From Ceratothoa steindachneri (Eukaryota; Arthropoda; Malacostraca; Isopoda; Cymothoidae), in assembly GCA_963969495.1 (NCBI GenBank), contig OZ018324.1, forward strand, positions 51,206,861-51,270,860: DNA of 64,000 nucleotides. The letters are read 5' to 3'. Position 1 is the first letter of the stretch. The number at the start of each line of letters is the position of its first letter. The notes beneath the pieces are model-generated. The model searched no databases. It was not told the DNA's origin and saw nothing but the letters and a program-made list of their open reading frames with translations. The translations under genes were made by a program, and so were the position numbers. Below are positions 33,587 through 43,457 of the stretch, piece by piece.

Positions 33587-34131
33587 TTTAACTTAATGTA
33601 TACACACATATATATATACTTTTTCTCCTTTTTTCATCTACATATATTTATTCTAACTTTTATACTTTCATACAAATTTTGACATAGATATTTGCTCTAA
33701 CCATAAACTTTCATACAAATTTTAAAATATATATTTGATCTAACTTTAAACTTTCATACAAATTTTTACATATTTTTTCTATTTTTTTACTTTCATACAA
33801 ATTCATATATACACAATTTGTTTATTTTTAATTCAAAATATACATTTACGTATCCGTTTTATTTACTTTCTATAAACATATTTTAAATAATTATATATTT
33901 TTGAGGCGTTCAAGCCTTTATATTCCAGTTGTAGCTGAATTAATACATTTTAAGTACCTATTGAAAAACTTTTTTCAACATAAGTGATTTTAGCAATTTA
34001 AGACATTAAGGATTTAGGTCATACGTTTAAGTTGGGATTTTTAAGTGCTTTTGGCATTATTACGGTGTTTCTATATAAATTTTGGGTCAAACAATACATA
34101 AAAGGATAGTCTATTTAAACCGTTCTGTCAA
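33020..34131 (-). other. 3' UTR of LINE copy B, with a TTTA run and a short tandem repeat
   Basis: Read on the minus strand, about 33180-33260 contains the GCTCCGAAGATGATCGAA block and the CACATTCATTTAAAAGAGAG block that also flank the CR1 insertion at 39918/42521. A (TTTA)n run lies at 33557-33585. At 33660-33805 a segment with ACTTTCATACAAATTTT repeats about four times at ~50 bp spacing. An AGGCTTGAACGCCT motif (minus) at about 33903-33920 corresponds to the AGGCTTGAATGCC found beside the (TA)n arrays. Confidence 0.7.
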
Positions 34132-34605
34132 TTACTCAGCAGCAGTTCGCCTGCCACTTGGGAAGTTAGTCTGTCGTCTGATTTTCCGTTTTAGTCTTGT
34201 CATGTCAATATCTAAGTCCAAGTCCAGACTTGGCAATATTTCAGTTTCTGGTTTGTCCCATGTCTTCTTTGCTTGTGATTGTACTAATGTGTTGATTGGT
34301 TCTAGTCCAGCTCTTTTCGGTAGTGTTCTCTGTGGTATGCATTCCCGTCTTCTTGTGTGGTCAATAATCAAGGAGGCTTTATTCTGTACCCTCTGCATAG
34401 ATTTCAGTGTCTTGATCCTTGAGGTTTGGGAGATTATCGCTGGGTATATAAGATTAGGTCTAATGTAGCAAAGGTAGAGTTTCCTTAAGTTACTCCTAGG
34501 CAGTTTGCGGAAGTGGAAGAGTTTCACCAATTCCACTAGTGCTAAGTTGATCCGGTTTACAACGTGATGCTTATATCCTCGAACGGTCAGTTTGAGCCCG
34601 AGCAC
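34132..34605 (-). pseudogene. LINE ORF2 C-terminal domain (copy B)
   Basis: The 157-residue frame holds LRKLYLCYIRPNLIYPAII and MQRVQNKASLIID, the normal thumb/connection region after the RT palm, and then GLEPINTLVQSQAKKTWDK, typical of the C-terminus of this family. The frame is open from start to stop, but it is separated from the RT palm upstream by a frame break. Confidence 0.8.
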
Positions 34606-34713
34606 TGTGCCCTCTGGAGAGTAGTGGTGGTTTCAATCGCCAACATAAATGTCGTCGTGTATCGTGCGGTTCATAGGGATAATGACGAAACTTTGGACGT
34701 TCGTCTTTATCTT

Positions 34714-35930
34714 CTATTCACGCTCGTACGAATCTATGTTTTCGATCTCCACCGCCGTCTCTGCGGCTTGAACTATGTCGTTGTTGTAAGTGCTCGGTAC
34801 AATCTGCGTGATGTCATCTGCGTATTGCAGATACATCGCATCACCCTTGATTGGTGATGGAAGGTCTATTGTGAAGATGCTATACAGTAGAGGGCTGAAG
34901 CAGCTACCTTGCGGCACACCAGCCTCGATGTTTAATTCCGGTCCCTTGTGGCCCTCGATCTGTATCTGCGCTCTTCTTTCCATCACATAATCGCAGAGGA
35001 TCTTTTCAATGACTGGGTTTAGCTGAAGGTTTACGATCTTGAATTGCAGACCCCTCAGCCAAACCTTGTCAAAGGCCTCTGTACGTCTCTGAGGACTACT
35101 TCTACGTACTTTCCCTCCGCCTTGGATTTTGCTAGCTTTTCTGAGAGTAGTGCGAGCGCGGTGTTGGTTCCTCTTCCTCTGCGGAATCCGTGCTTTTGGT
35201 AATTAAGCGCATCATTCTTAGCTAGCTGCTTCTGTAGCCTGTCGGCTACGATCTTTTTAGAGATATTGCTTATAGTTTAGGAGCTGGTCGGGAGGTCTGC
35301 TCCACTTCGGGATGAATATAACCTTTGCAAGTTTAAACGCATCGGAGAAGTAGCCGGTGTTCATGGCTGCGTTAATTACGTTCAACATTCCTTGATGCAC
35401 TTGCGGTGGAGCGTTGGTTATATTCGCTTTTGTTATTCTCGACCAACCTGGAGCTTTTTGTTTGAAGGTTTTTATGACATAAGCGAGTTCCTGCATTGTT
35501 ATTGCCCTTCCATGACCCGTCATCTCCCTTTCTTCGGAGACGTGCGGGTACGAGTAGGTTTGCTCAATAACATTATTCAGCTCGTCAATGATCTCACCCT
35601 CAAACTCTTAGTCGAAGTCTTCATTGTCCTCTGGTGTAATTGAGGAGACTTCTCTCCAGTGCTCCCTAAACCATTCCTCGAGTTCTATTGGTTCCTCGAT
35701 GTATGATTCGTCCTCCTTGATTCGTGTTTTTTCCCTTATGTTTGTACACCTTAGTCTCTTTATCTGTCTTCAGAACTTATTGGGATTGTCTTCGTCCTCA
35801 ATGTTGTCAATTAGCTATTCCCATATCTCAGTCTGTTTTTCCCTGATTATTCGAGTTAGCTCAGCTTCAAGGCGGAGCATCTCGGCCACTAATTTCCTGC
35901 ACGTTCCCGTGCGTCTCAACCGAACATAGA
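34714..35930 (-). pseudogene. LINE reverse transcriptase (copy B), multiple frame breaks
   Basis: Fingers are at 35257-35523 (minus), with KLAKVIFIPKWSRPPDQ. A GFRRGRGTNTAL-like block lies near 35200-35150 and KTWFDKVW-type residues near 35070. The palm is at 34714-34986 with AGVPQGSCFSPLLYSIF and YLQYADDITQIV (YADD catalytic motif). A pre-RT linker at 35930-35600 matches the GLTR...region of copy A in style. Stops and frameshifts separate these blocks, so the enzyme is dead. Confidence 0.8.
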
Positions 35931-36180
35931 GTTCTCTATGTATATTTCGTTGCTATATTTCTCATCTCGTTTGTCTATCTTGGCTCGGGGAGCGTTCTGT
36001 ATGATGTTGTTGGGACGCTCTCTCATCTGCCCTAATGATTGAGTTTGTCAATAGCTCTAACTCTTCATCTATTTCTTCGAGTGTTGCCTCCTTCAGATCT
36101 GCTGGCTGGTATTCTCTCAGAATTTCCCGGTACCTCTCCCAGTTGGCTCGGGCGAAGGACTTCCTTGCCTGTACCGGAAT

Positions 36181-36700
36181 CTAAATTGGCGCAAGGGATA
36201 TAGTTGTAAGTATAGGTATGTGATCACTCCAGACTGGCGGTCCCGGAGTGCTATGATGATTGAATGGAAAGTTGCAGCTGGTCGAGATTATGTCCGGCAT
36301 CGACGCTGTGCGCGAAGTTACGTATGTCAGGAAGTCAGGTGCAATTATGTCTAGTCTGTCTCGGTCCAATAAAAGTTGCAGATTCCTGCCTCTTTCGTTA
36401 GTCTTTTTGTATCCTGTTGCTCCCAAGTTAGCGTTTAGGTTTCCTTCGAAAAAGACTTTTCTTTGGTGCCCACATAGTGTGTTGAAATTGTGTAGCGGTA
36501 AGTACTTTTTCCTAGGGGGTTGGTGCCCTACAGCTACCACACGATCTCCGACGAGAGTCAGGATCGCTATCGCTATAAAGGATTCATCAAGCTCAGGTAG
36601 ATGTGTGAACTTGAGGTCTCTCTTTATCGCGATCGCCACCCCATCATACCTTTCCTGGGAGCAGGTTTTGTTAATGTCGTGTAGTTTTAGATTTTCATTT
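36181..36700 (-). CDS. LINE endonuclease domain, C-terminal part (copy B)
   Basis: The minus-strand frame shows GVAIAIKRDLKFTHL, PELDESFIAIAI and KVFFEGNLNANLG (the DxN block of the family, degraded here to GNLN). PDFLTYVTSRTASMPDII and PPVWSDHIPILTTI end with the expected catalytic SDH. This order is that of apurinic-type endonucleases of Jockey-like LINEs, which nick the target site. The open frame is 152 codons; the first part of the domain continues upstream in other frames. Confidence 0.75.
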
Positions 36701-37099
36701 TCTGTGTTCTTGTGTCGAGTCCATGTTCACTGATAAGAATGATGTCTGGGTCTGTCTCCCTAAATATATTACTGTAAGCAGTGTTTTTTCCTGTCCATCC
36801 GTTAACGTTCAGTGTCATCATACTTAGTCTGTTGTTTGTCCTTTCCATGTTAGTGTCTGTCGGTTGTCCTATGTTTTAGGGTTTATTTCTTGTCCTTTCT
36901 TATCCCTCCGCACTGTATTTTTTTGTAATCTTGCAGGGTCCGAGTTTCGCAGTATTCCTCGTTGAGTTCAATATTGCCAAGTATTACTGCAATGTTCCAA
37001 CTTTTTTGCGTCTACGTCGGCATCAAACTCCCATTTGTACCTGCCGGATCTGATTCCTTCGAGGAGACTTTTTGATGTTATCTTTCTTAGGGACGAAGT

Positions 37100-38482
37100 A
37101 TCTTCGCTGGCGTAGATCTTGAGATTAATATCGTTTCCGTCTATTTTTTTCTTTATGTTCTTCTTTGATTTTCTTGTTTTTTAGGCGTTTCTCTCTCACC
37201 CTCCGAACTATCGGATTCGATCTCCGTGGTCGTTTCCTTCAGGTTCCTTTTTTTGTTTTTCCATTTCTCTTTTTTCTGGGCTACGATGCGTGGGTATTGT
37301 CTTCTTGTTGGTTGTGTCGCGTCTGGTCTTTTGTGCGCCTTTATCTTGGGCGGTAAGGGGTACCGTCTGGGCGTACTTCATTTGAAGGATGTCCTCAAAT
37401 TCTGTTTTTGGGGGGAAAGACCCCTTTTTCTTTATGTTCTTCTTTGATTTTCGTTGTTTTTTAGGCGTTTCTCTCTCACCCTCCGAACTGTCGGATTCGA
37501 TCTCCGTGGTCGTCTCCTTCAGATTCCTTTTTTTGTTTTTCTATTTCTCTTTTTTTCTGGGCTACGATGCGTGGATCTTGTCTTCTTGTTAGTTGTGTCG
37601 CATCTGTCTTTTGTGCGCCTTTCTCCTGGGTGGTAAGGGGTACCGTCTCGGCGTACTTCATTTTAAGGATGTCCCCAGATGCTTGTTTTTGGGAGAAGAC
37701 CATAGGGCTTATCCCATTGTTCGCTAGCATGGCGTTTAGTTCATCCTCAAACGTCCCTGGTCTTATAAGATTCCGCGCGTGCGCGTACATTATGCAGGTC
37801 AATATCTTTATTGGCATTTTGCTGTTGGTATTTAGGTATACCTTCTTTGCTTCGTATTCATTAATGGCTGCCTTCGCGACCTAGAGGTATGTGGTGTTTT
37901 TCCTTGTCACTTCTGCCTCTCTTTTATCGATGGTCTTTTGTCTTATAATTTCTTTTTTAATGGGCATGCCATTGCCATGGCCCTGTGTCCCATTTTTCAA
38001 TTAGCACATCTTTCCTAGGGGCTCTTGCACGTCCTTCAGTTATGTCCCAACTCGCCTCATCGTGAGCATATCTCCTGCTCCTATTTGCACTTTCTGGTGG
38101 TGTGGCTTTCCATTTTAAAGCAGCGGAAGCACATTTGGACTGGAATGAAATCTTCCCTTTCAATTTGGTCGCTGCTTATTCGTGCGTTAAACAGCTTGAG
38201 CCCTACTTCCTTCGCCTTCTTTGCCCTTGCTGTTTCTGTAAATATTATTTTGAATACATGGTTATATTCGTTATTTTCTCTTCGGTTTTTGAATTTCACA
38301 ACCTCCGAGACTTTGGCCCAGCTGTGGTTTCTCTCTATTTCATTTTCTATTTCCTGGACCCATGGATCCAACTTTCTGCAAATAATGCTTCGGTGGGCCA
38401 GAAAAATATTTTTCTTGCCTTTACCTCCTTGACCGGTTTGATTGTGTGTTTTTTCGGCGTATTTAACAATTACATGGCTCAA
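37100..38482 (-). pseudogene. LINE ORF1 (copy B), with an in-frame internal tandem duplication
   Basis: The first part (38482-38081) holds DPWVQEIENEIERNH, TARAKKAKEVGLKLFNARI and MCFRCFKMESHTTRKC, the first CxxC...H...C zinc knuckle of the RNA-binding ORF1 protein. The second part (37817-37476) holds CIMYAHARNLIRPGTFEDEL and a Lys/Glu-rich segment ending EGDDHGDRIRQFGG. The acidic/basic segment is duplicated (37151-37708). Several frame breaks lie between the parts (around 38080 and 37850). Confidence 0.72.
37151..37708 (-). repeat. 279-bp direct tandem duplication inside LINE ORF1
   Basis: TTTATGTTCTTCTTTGATTT recurs 279 bp apart (about 37152 and 37431), and the similarity runs through the whole unit (shared CTCTCACCCTCCGAACT, GATTCGATCTCCGTGGTCG, GGTACCGTCT.GGCGTACTTC). 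279 is 93 codons, so the duplication keeps frame. The two units have diverged by roughly 10 percent. Confidence 0.9.
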
Positions 38483-38634
38483 CTTGAGGAGAGATTATTG
38501 GACATCATGGAAAATAAGTCACATACATATTGCTTATACGTAGATGACATCTACATCAACGTCCAAAACGAAGAACATCTGATAAATATCAAGCAGCATT
38601 CTGAGGAGAACTCCGTGTTAAAATTCACAAGGTA
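38466..38634 (+). pseudogene. Penelope-like reverse-transcriptase fragment
   Basis: The short plus-strand frame shows QLEERLLDIMENKSH, then CLYVDDIYINVQNEEHL (the YVDD palm motif in the Penelope-like context) and HSEENSVLKFT. These blocks are in the order of the Penelope-like RT palm. It is only ~165 bp long, wedged between copy B and copy C of the Jockey-like LINE, and unrelated in position to the larger Penelope-like element at 51.4 kb. Confidence 0.68.
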
Positions 38635-38635
38635 G

Positions 38636-39506
38636 CTGTCTGAGTCCGCTGTTGTACCTTGTGTACACGTTGGACTTACCTGCTCCAGTCGGGTAGGATG
38701 TGATGTACCTGCAGTTTGCAGACAGCGTCACTCAGATCATCCCCAGTTCCTATAGGAACGCTGGAGTTCAAGCAAGGAAGACAGCTACCGAAATTGAAAA
38801 TATCAATCGTTTCGAAAGAAGGTGGAAAATCAAGACTAACCGCTGAAAGTGCCAGATCCTTCCAGTAAACCGCCGGAAACGAGATGACGTCATAGTCGCA
38901 GATGAAATTTACCCGTACTCCAATGATGGTAAAGTCCTGGGTCTGCGCATCACCACAACAAGGTATAAGACGCACATCAACAACCGAACCTCCCTAGCCA
39001 AAAGAGAACTTGGAAAACTGTACAGGTTCAGAAACCTCAGCGCCAACAACATCAAAAAGCTGTACACTGCCCTGGTGCACTCAACACTGGTGTACCCAGC
39101 AATGGTAATGTAGGCAGCTAGTTCCATCTCTCTTAGTTTATGCAGATAGTCCAGAACAGAGATACCCTACTGATAGCTGGAGCACGCAGAATGGTCATAT
39201 TCGGCAGACGGAACTGCACGCAAGAGCAGGACTTGAGCCACTAAATATAGTCCTCCAAAGGCTAAAGAGAAAGACCTGGGAAAAGGTTGAAAATGAAATT
39301 CTCTCGCAAATAGAGGCAAACATAGACATACCACAACCCATAATTGGACGAGTCACCAGGAGAGCCCTTTTTTCAAGTGTAAGACTGTGCTCCCTGGGAG
39401 ACCAAGCCGTTATGTAGAGAAAAACAAACAAGAAAAAAGAAAAACCAAAAGAGGCAAAGTGCGAACATAATTGAAAGGCTTGAATGCCCTAAGACGGAGG
39501 ACATAG

Positions 39507-39546
<40 letters not shown>

Positions 39547-39918
39547 AAAGAAAGCTAAGAATAAATAAATAAACAAATAAAAAAGCAAGATAAAATAAAT
39601 AAGAAAACAGCAACAAAAGAGTCAGCTAAAACACTGACACCATCGAAAGAGGACAAATAAAAAGGAAATAGAAAAAGTAAGAAGCTTAAGATGCCATCTA
39701 CACCAGGGCAAACTATAAATATTCTTCACCACTATCTATACCTACAACACATTTTCCCCTCTTGTTACATCATTATTTTTCACTCTGTCAGACCCTCACT
39801 CCACTCATAACATCGGTCAAGGAGGCAAGAACATACCAAAACGCTCCGAAGATGATCGAATGAGATCGAAAGCTCAGCAATTTAGTTTGGTTTTTACCAA
39901 ACACATTCATTTAAAAGA
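38636..39918 (+). mobile_element. Jockey-like LINE, copy C: RT palm end, C-terminal domain and 3' UTR
   Basis: Plus-strand blocks parallel copy B: LYLVYTLDLPAPV and YLQFADSVTQII (catalytic YADD changed to FADS), then EIENINRFERRWKIKT, KVLGLRIT, RELGKLYRFRNLSANNIKK and LVHSTLVYPAMVM. Multiple stops and frameshifts follow. After the coding end near 39417 come AAAGGCTTGAATGCCCTAAG, a (TA)n run at 39509-39543 and a 3' UTR with the GCTCCGAAGATGATCGAA block. A CR1-like LINE interrupts it at 39918/42521. Confidence 0.78.
39509..39543. repeat. (TA)n array, ~35 bp
   Basis: TA repeat 22 bp after AAAGGCTTGAATGCCC. Confidence 0.95.
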
Positions 39919-40177
39919 ACATAAGAACATAAGAAAATAAGGAGACTGCAAAAGACCATTCATGGCCTACACTTGGCAGCTCTTGTTCCAGTCAACACAC
40001 AAAAGATTTCTTACCAGAGAAAAGTCATCAACATTGTCACCCTTACAGGAGTTCGTCAGATCTAATCTACAATATACATAAAATGCATCCAGAGGATTAT
40101 GTCCATTCATGCAACCGCAAAATATAATCTCCCCACTCCTTAGAAAAATATATACATAAAAAAAAAGAAAAAAAAAG

Positions 40178-41005
40178 TCAGTCCCATCTAGCAGCTTCAT
40201 CCATATATTTATCTAATCTATTCTTAAAACTACCCAGAGAGGAGGCTTCTATCACATGTCTAGTGAGCCTATTCCATTCATCTACCACACGATTTGTAAA
40301 CCAATTTCTCCCAATCTCCTTCCTAAACCTATACTTATCAAGCTTAAACCCATTGCTACGTGTCCTGTCATGTTCACTAAGTATAAGAACCTTACCCAGA
40401 TCCCCTTTATTATAGCCTTTTACCCATTTGAAGACTTCAATCAATTCCCCTCTGACTCTTCCCCTTTCCAATGTATGTAGATTTAGTTTTCTGAGCCTTT
40501 CACCATAAGGTAAGTTCCTTAGCCCACCAATCATCTTTGTCATCCTTCTCTGCACAGACTCAAGCAAATCAATATCCTTCCTATAATATGGTGACCAAAA
40601 TTGTACTGCATAGTCTAGATGAGGCCTAACTAGCGCCAGATACAGTTTTAGAATGACTTCAGCACTCTTATTGCTTACACTCCTCCTAATGAATCCCAAT
40701 ATCCTATTAGCTTTATTCTTAGCATTTAGGCATTGCTTTCTAGGACAAAGGTCTGAACTTACCAAAATACCCAAGTCCCTCTCACAATCGGTCCTCCCTA
40801 AAATTCTCCCATTTAATTTATAACTATTCAATGGATTATTTCTACCTATACTAAGTACACTACATTTGTCTATGTTAAACTTCATTTGCCATTTCTCGGC
40901 CCAATTGGACAGAATGGTCAATTCCTCTTGCATTACAACAGCATCAGAATCAGCCCTAATGGCCTTACCTAGCTTAGTATCATCAGCAAATTTACTCAAG
41001 GTCAC
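40178..41005 (-). CDS. CR1-like LINE ORF2, RT palm to C-terminus
   Basis: The 275-residue frame begins at the catalytic motif [13 protein letters not shown], then [71 protein letters not shown], and a C-terminal region ending [24 protein letters not shown] is intact. It is separated from the upstream frame (40992-41762) by one frameshift near 41000, just before the FADD motif. This and the upstream frame are the best preserved LINE coding sequence in the window, suggesting the youngest insertion. Confidence 0.9.
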   Translation of the reverse strand: MTLSKFADDTKLGKAIRADSDAVVMQEELTILSNWAEKWQMKFNIDKCSVLSIGRNNPLNSYKLNGRILGRTDCERDLGILVSSDLCPRKQCLNAKNKANRILGFIRRSVSNKSAEVILKLYLALVRPHLDYAVQFWSPYYRKDIDLLESVQRRMTKMIGGLRNLPYGERLRKLNLHTLERGRVRGELIEVFKWVKGYNKGDLGKVLILSEHDRTRSNGFKLDKYRFRKEIGRNWFTNRVVDEWNRLTRHVIEASSLGSFKNRLDKYMDEAARWD

Positions 41006-41762
41006 TACTTATACCCATGTCAAGATCATTAATATAAATTAAGAATAGCAAAGGACCCAAAACAGATCCTTGCGGAACTCCACTGCTAACACACCCCCAC
41101 TCAGATTTAACTCCATCTATACTAACTCTTTGCTGTCTGTCACCAAGCCATGACTGAATCCACCTAAATATACTGCCATCGATCCCGTGTGCTTTAACTT
41201 TGCTCAGAAGTCGTAAGTGTGGCACTCGATCAAAAGCCTTACCAAAGTCCAAGTATAAAATATCATAGTTTTCATCATTATCTGCTGCTTCATACACCTT
41301 ACTATAAAAAGACAGCAAATTAGTCAGACAGGATTTACCCTTACTAAAGCCATGCTGTGATTCTTTTATCAACTTATGCTTATCCAAGTGATCTCTAATA
41401 TTCCTTGCTATAATAGATTCCATCATTTTCTCTACCACTGATGTCAAACTTACTGGTCTGTAATTAGACATATTTGTTTTATCCCCTTTCTTAAATATAG
41501 GTATCACATTGGCTTTCTTCCATGCCACTGGCACAATGCCACTCTCCAATGATTTTCTAAAGATGCATGCTAGGGGCTCACTTACTATCCTTTCATCCCC
41601 TGCCTTATGGTTTTTTAACCTTTTCAACCCATACTCTATGTCCTCCCTGTTGATTCCTATACATTCATCCTCTAATTCCTGTACTGCATACAGAAGTTCC
41701 TCATTGGCTTCGATTTCTTCCCTCCCTCCTGTGCCTGAATGATTTTCCCCAATATTATTCAA
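40992..41762 (-). CDS. CR1-like LINE ORF2, RT fingers and palm
   Basis: The 256-residue frame carries [106 protein letters not shown] and [20 protein letters not shown]. These are RT motifs 0 to B in order, ending one frameshift short of FADD. The endonuclease end lies upstream in broken frames, with QTDHKAVMVKVKW near 42350 giving a terminal Asp-His. Confidence 0.9.
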   Translation of the reverse strand: MNNIGENHSGTGGREEIEANEELLYAVQELEDECIGINREDIEYGLKRLKNHKAGDERIVSEPLACIFRKSLESGIVPVAWKKANVIPIFKKGDKTNMSNYRPVSLTSVVEKMMESIIARNIRDHLDKHKLIKESQHGFSKGKSCLTNLLSFYSKVYEAADNDENYDILYLDFGKAFDRVPHLRLLSKVKAHGIDGSIFRWIQSWLGDRQQRVSIDGVKSEWGCVSSGVPQGSVLGPLLFLIYINDLDMGISSDLE

Positions 41763-42520
41763 TTTGCATCTTTATTTTTTCCTCATCCTCGCATTCTCCT
41801 TCCGTTGTCTTCATTATTACTTTGTCCTCCCTTTCATTCCCTTCCAATGCCCTCCTCAGATATCTACACTGCTCTCTTTCTCAAACATTTACCCCCAACT
41901 TGTTCCACTGCCTTATTTTTTCCTCTTCCTCCTTGATCTTTGCATCCCAGATTACTTGTGTAACTTTTTTCTTTTGTTTCCTATATTCTAGTTCCATCCT
42001 TTCCACTTGTTCTGCCTCAACCCTCTCCCTCTACTTTGCCTTAGTTTTCTTAGTTGTTTGTTCATCTTTCTCCTAGTTAAGTACTCTTTCTCCACCACCC
42101 TTTGCTTGACCTTTTCCCTCCTGTTCAGATCCATTTTTTCCCAATCTTTTACATCGCCACTTCTTTTATTTTTCCTTCTGACTGCGTATAATTTGCCCTC
42201 ATATCCTCTGAGATTATTAGTCCTGCCAATGCTTCTTCCATTCCATTTTCATATGCTCTCCAATCTGCCCCTTTTCTTTTCTATATATTTCTCCGCTTTC
42301 CCTTTTTCATTTCCCATACCGGGTCCCATTTTACTTTCACCATTACAGCTTTATGGTCAGTTTGGATCTCTATTTCCTGATCCACATGAATACATATGCC
42401 TTCATCTATCTCACTACACTTTAGGTTCATTATAGGAAGTCTATTGCACTCCTCCTCTGTCCTTGCTGCCAGGTTGAGATTCCTTGCACTTCTAGATTCT
42501 TCAGAGTTATATTGCTTTCA
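41763..42520 (-). pseudogene. CR1-like LINE endonuclease end and linker, frameshifted
   Basis: Minus-strand blocks DEGICIHVDQEIEIQTDHKA and GADWRAYENGMEEALAGLI give the endonuclease C-terminus and the basic linker before RT. Frame breaks occur near 42280 and throughout 42170-41770. The plus-strand T/C-rich open frames over this stretch are shadows. Confidence 0.6.
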
Positions 42521-42636
42521 GAGATAAATACTGGACAAGTGATCCACCATCTACGGGATGAAATAAAAGAGATAGTTAAAAGAAGAGAAAGTTGGCAAAG
42601 GAAATTAATTTATACACAATGGTCTTCAACAAAATT

Positions 42637-42677
<41 letters not shown>

Positions 42678-42958
42678 AAAACGCAGAGAAAGCCAGAGAT
42701 GCCCTATATATTCCTCACTTTATATTCCAAACACAATCTCTTTTCATATAATTAGTCAAGTGCTAATTTCCCTCAAATTTTAGAACAACTAACTCGCTAA
42801 AAATATCAAAAAAATAAATAAAATAAAAGTAAACAAAATAATTAAAAGAACCTCGAAATCAGGGGGTAACAACCCAGATAAAAACAAAAATTCTCTTCAC
42901 CAAAAGCAGTAGGGATCGAAAAACCCTCTGTTATAAAGGTATGAATGCCTTATATATA
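42521..42958 (+). repeat. Continuation of the interrupted LINE 3' sequence, plus a copy of the (TA)n-linked unit
   Basis: GAGATAAATACTGGACAAG to about 42639 is the reverse-complement match of 33030-33165. A (TA)n run (42640-42674) follows, then CCAAAACGCAGAGAAAGCC to TATGAATGCC, a second copy of the unit at 32668-32911. Confidence 0.82.
42640..42674. repeat. (TA)n array, ~35 bp
   Basis: Pure TA repeat between the LINE 3' sequence and the repeated unit. Confidence 0.95.
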
Positions 42959-43324
42959 CAGGGGTTGGACAAAATAATGGAAACATTAATTAGATTAATG
43001 ACTTTGAGTCCCCTCCACCTTAGCAGTATAAATAGATTCAATACGCTGACCAATCGATTGATACAGTTTTGGGCTGTATCTATACGAATTTAACTGTTTT
43101 CGAGTAAAAACTGCTCTAGCTCATTCGTAGACGCTTTATAGATGGAATATATCCCCTAGTTTTTGCTCCAATTTACACAAAAAAACTTGATTATGGCAAG
43201 ATCTGTGAATTTTGGAGACCAATATGTGTTCAACGTTATTTTCAAGCATTTTAAACAAGTTTTAAAATCTTTTTTGGTGTGAATGTGTGCATTAGTTAGT
43301 TTCCATTATTTTGTCCAACCCCTG
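42959..43324. mobile_element. 366-bp MITE with perfect 26-bp inverted ends, inserted next to TA repeats
   Basis: The left end reads CAGGGGTTGGACAAAATAAT and continues GGAAAC; the right end is its exact reverse complement for 26 bp. The left neighbour is TATATA, consistent with a TA target as in Tc1/mariner; the right flank reads TTTATA, so the right TA is altered or shifted. The interior has no coding frame. The ends resemble those of widespread Tc1-like elements, so it may be moved by such a transposase, but no matching transposase copy is recognised here. Confidence 0.93.
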
Positions 43325-43374
43325 TTTATACTTAGATGTATATGCAAAAAAAATAAATAAATAAGTATATATAT

Positions 43375-43393
43375 ATATATATATATATATATA
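43375..43393. repeat. (TA)n array, short
   Basis: About 19 bp of TA followed by CCAAAACGTAGAGAAA, as in the other repeated units. Confidence 0.85.
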
Positions 43394-43457
43394 CCAAAAC
43401 GTAGAGAAAACAGAGATGCTCTATATATTCCTCACTTTATATGTCCAAGTCCAATTG

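Larger units (their letters stand above)
33020..38490 (-). mobile_element. Jockey-like LINE, copy B, near full length but degenerate
   Basis: On the minus strand, from high to low coordinate: ORF1 (38482 to about 37100), endonuclease (about 36700-36181), reverse transcriptase (about 35930-34714), C-terminal domain (34605-34132) and a long 3' UTR to about 33020. This is the complete domain order of a Jockey-like LINE, over about 5.4 kb. Frames are broken in every domain. The 3' UTR includes a TTTA microsatellite and a segment with CGAAGATGATCGAA shared with copy C. Confidence 0.8.
39919..42520 (-). mobile_element. CR1-like LINE, 2.6 kb, 3' end intact, inserted in copy C
   Basis: The minus-strand element ends (low coordinate) in a TTATGTTC-type repeat, a common ending for CR1-like LINEs. 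The uninterrupted version of its target is seen in reverse at about 33140-33165, where TTCATTTAAAAGA is followed directly by GAGATGAATACTGG. Here the two halves end at 39918 and resume at 42521, which fixes the insertion limits to within a few bases. The 5' end is truncated within the endonuclease. The RT region is close to intact. Confidence 0.85.

Noticed and set aside
37165..38435. Phe/Leu-rich plus-strand frames resembling membrane proteins
   Set aside because: They are complements of the Lys/Glu-rich LINE ORF1 on the minus strand; only 38466-38634 has real RT-like motifs.
41739..42435. Long plus-strand Leu/Ser/Pro/Phe-rich open frames
   Set aside because: They are complementary shadows of the minus-strand purine-rich CR1-like LINE linker and endonuclease.
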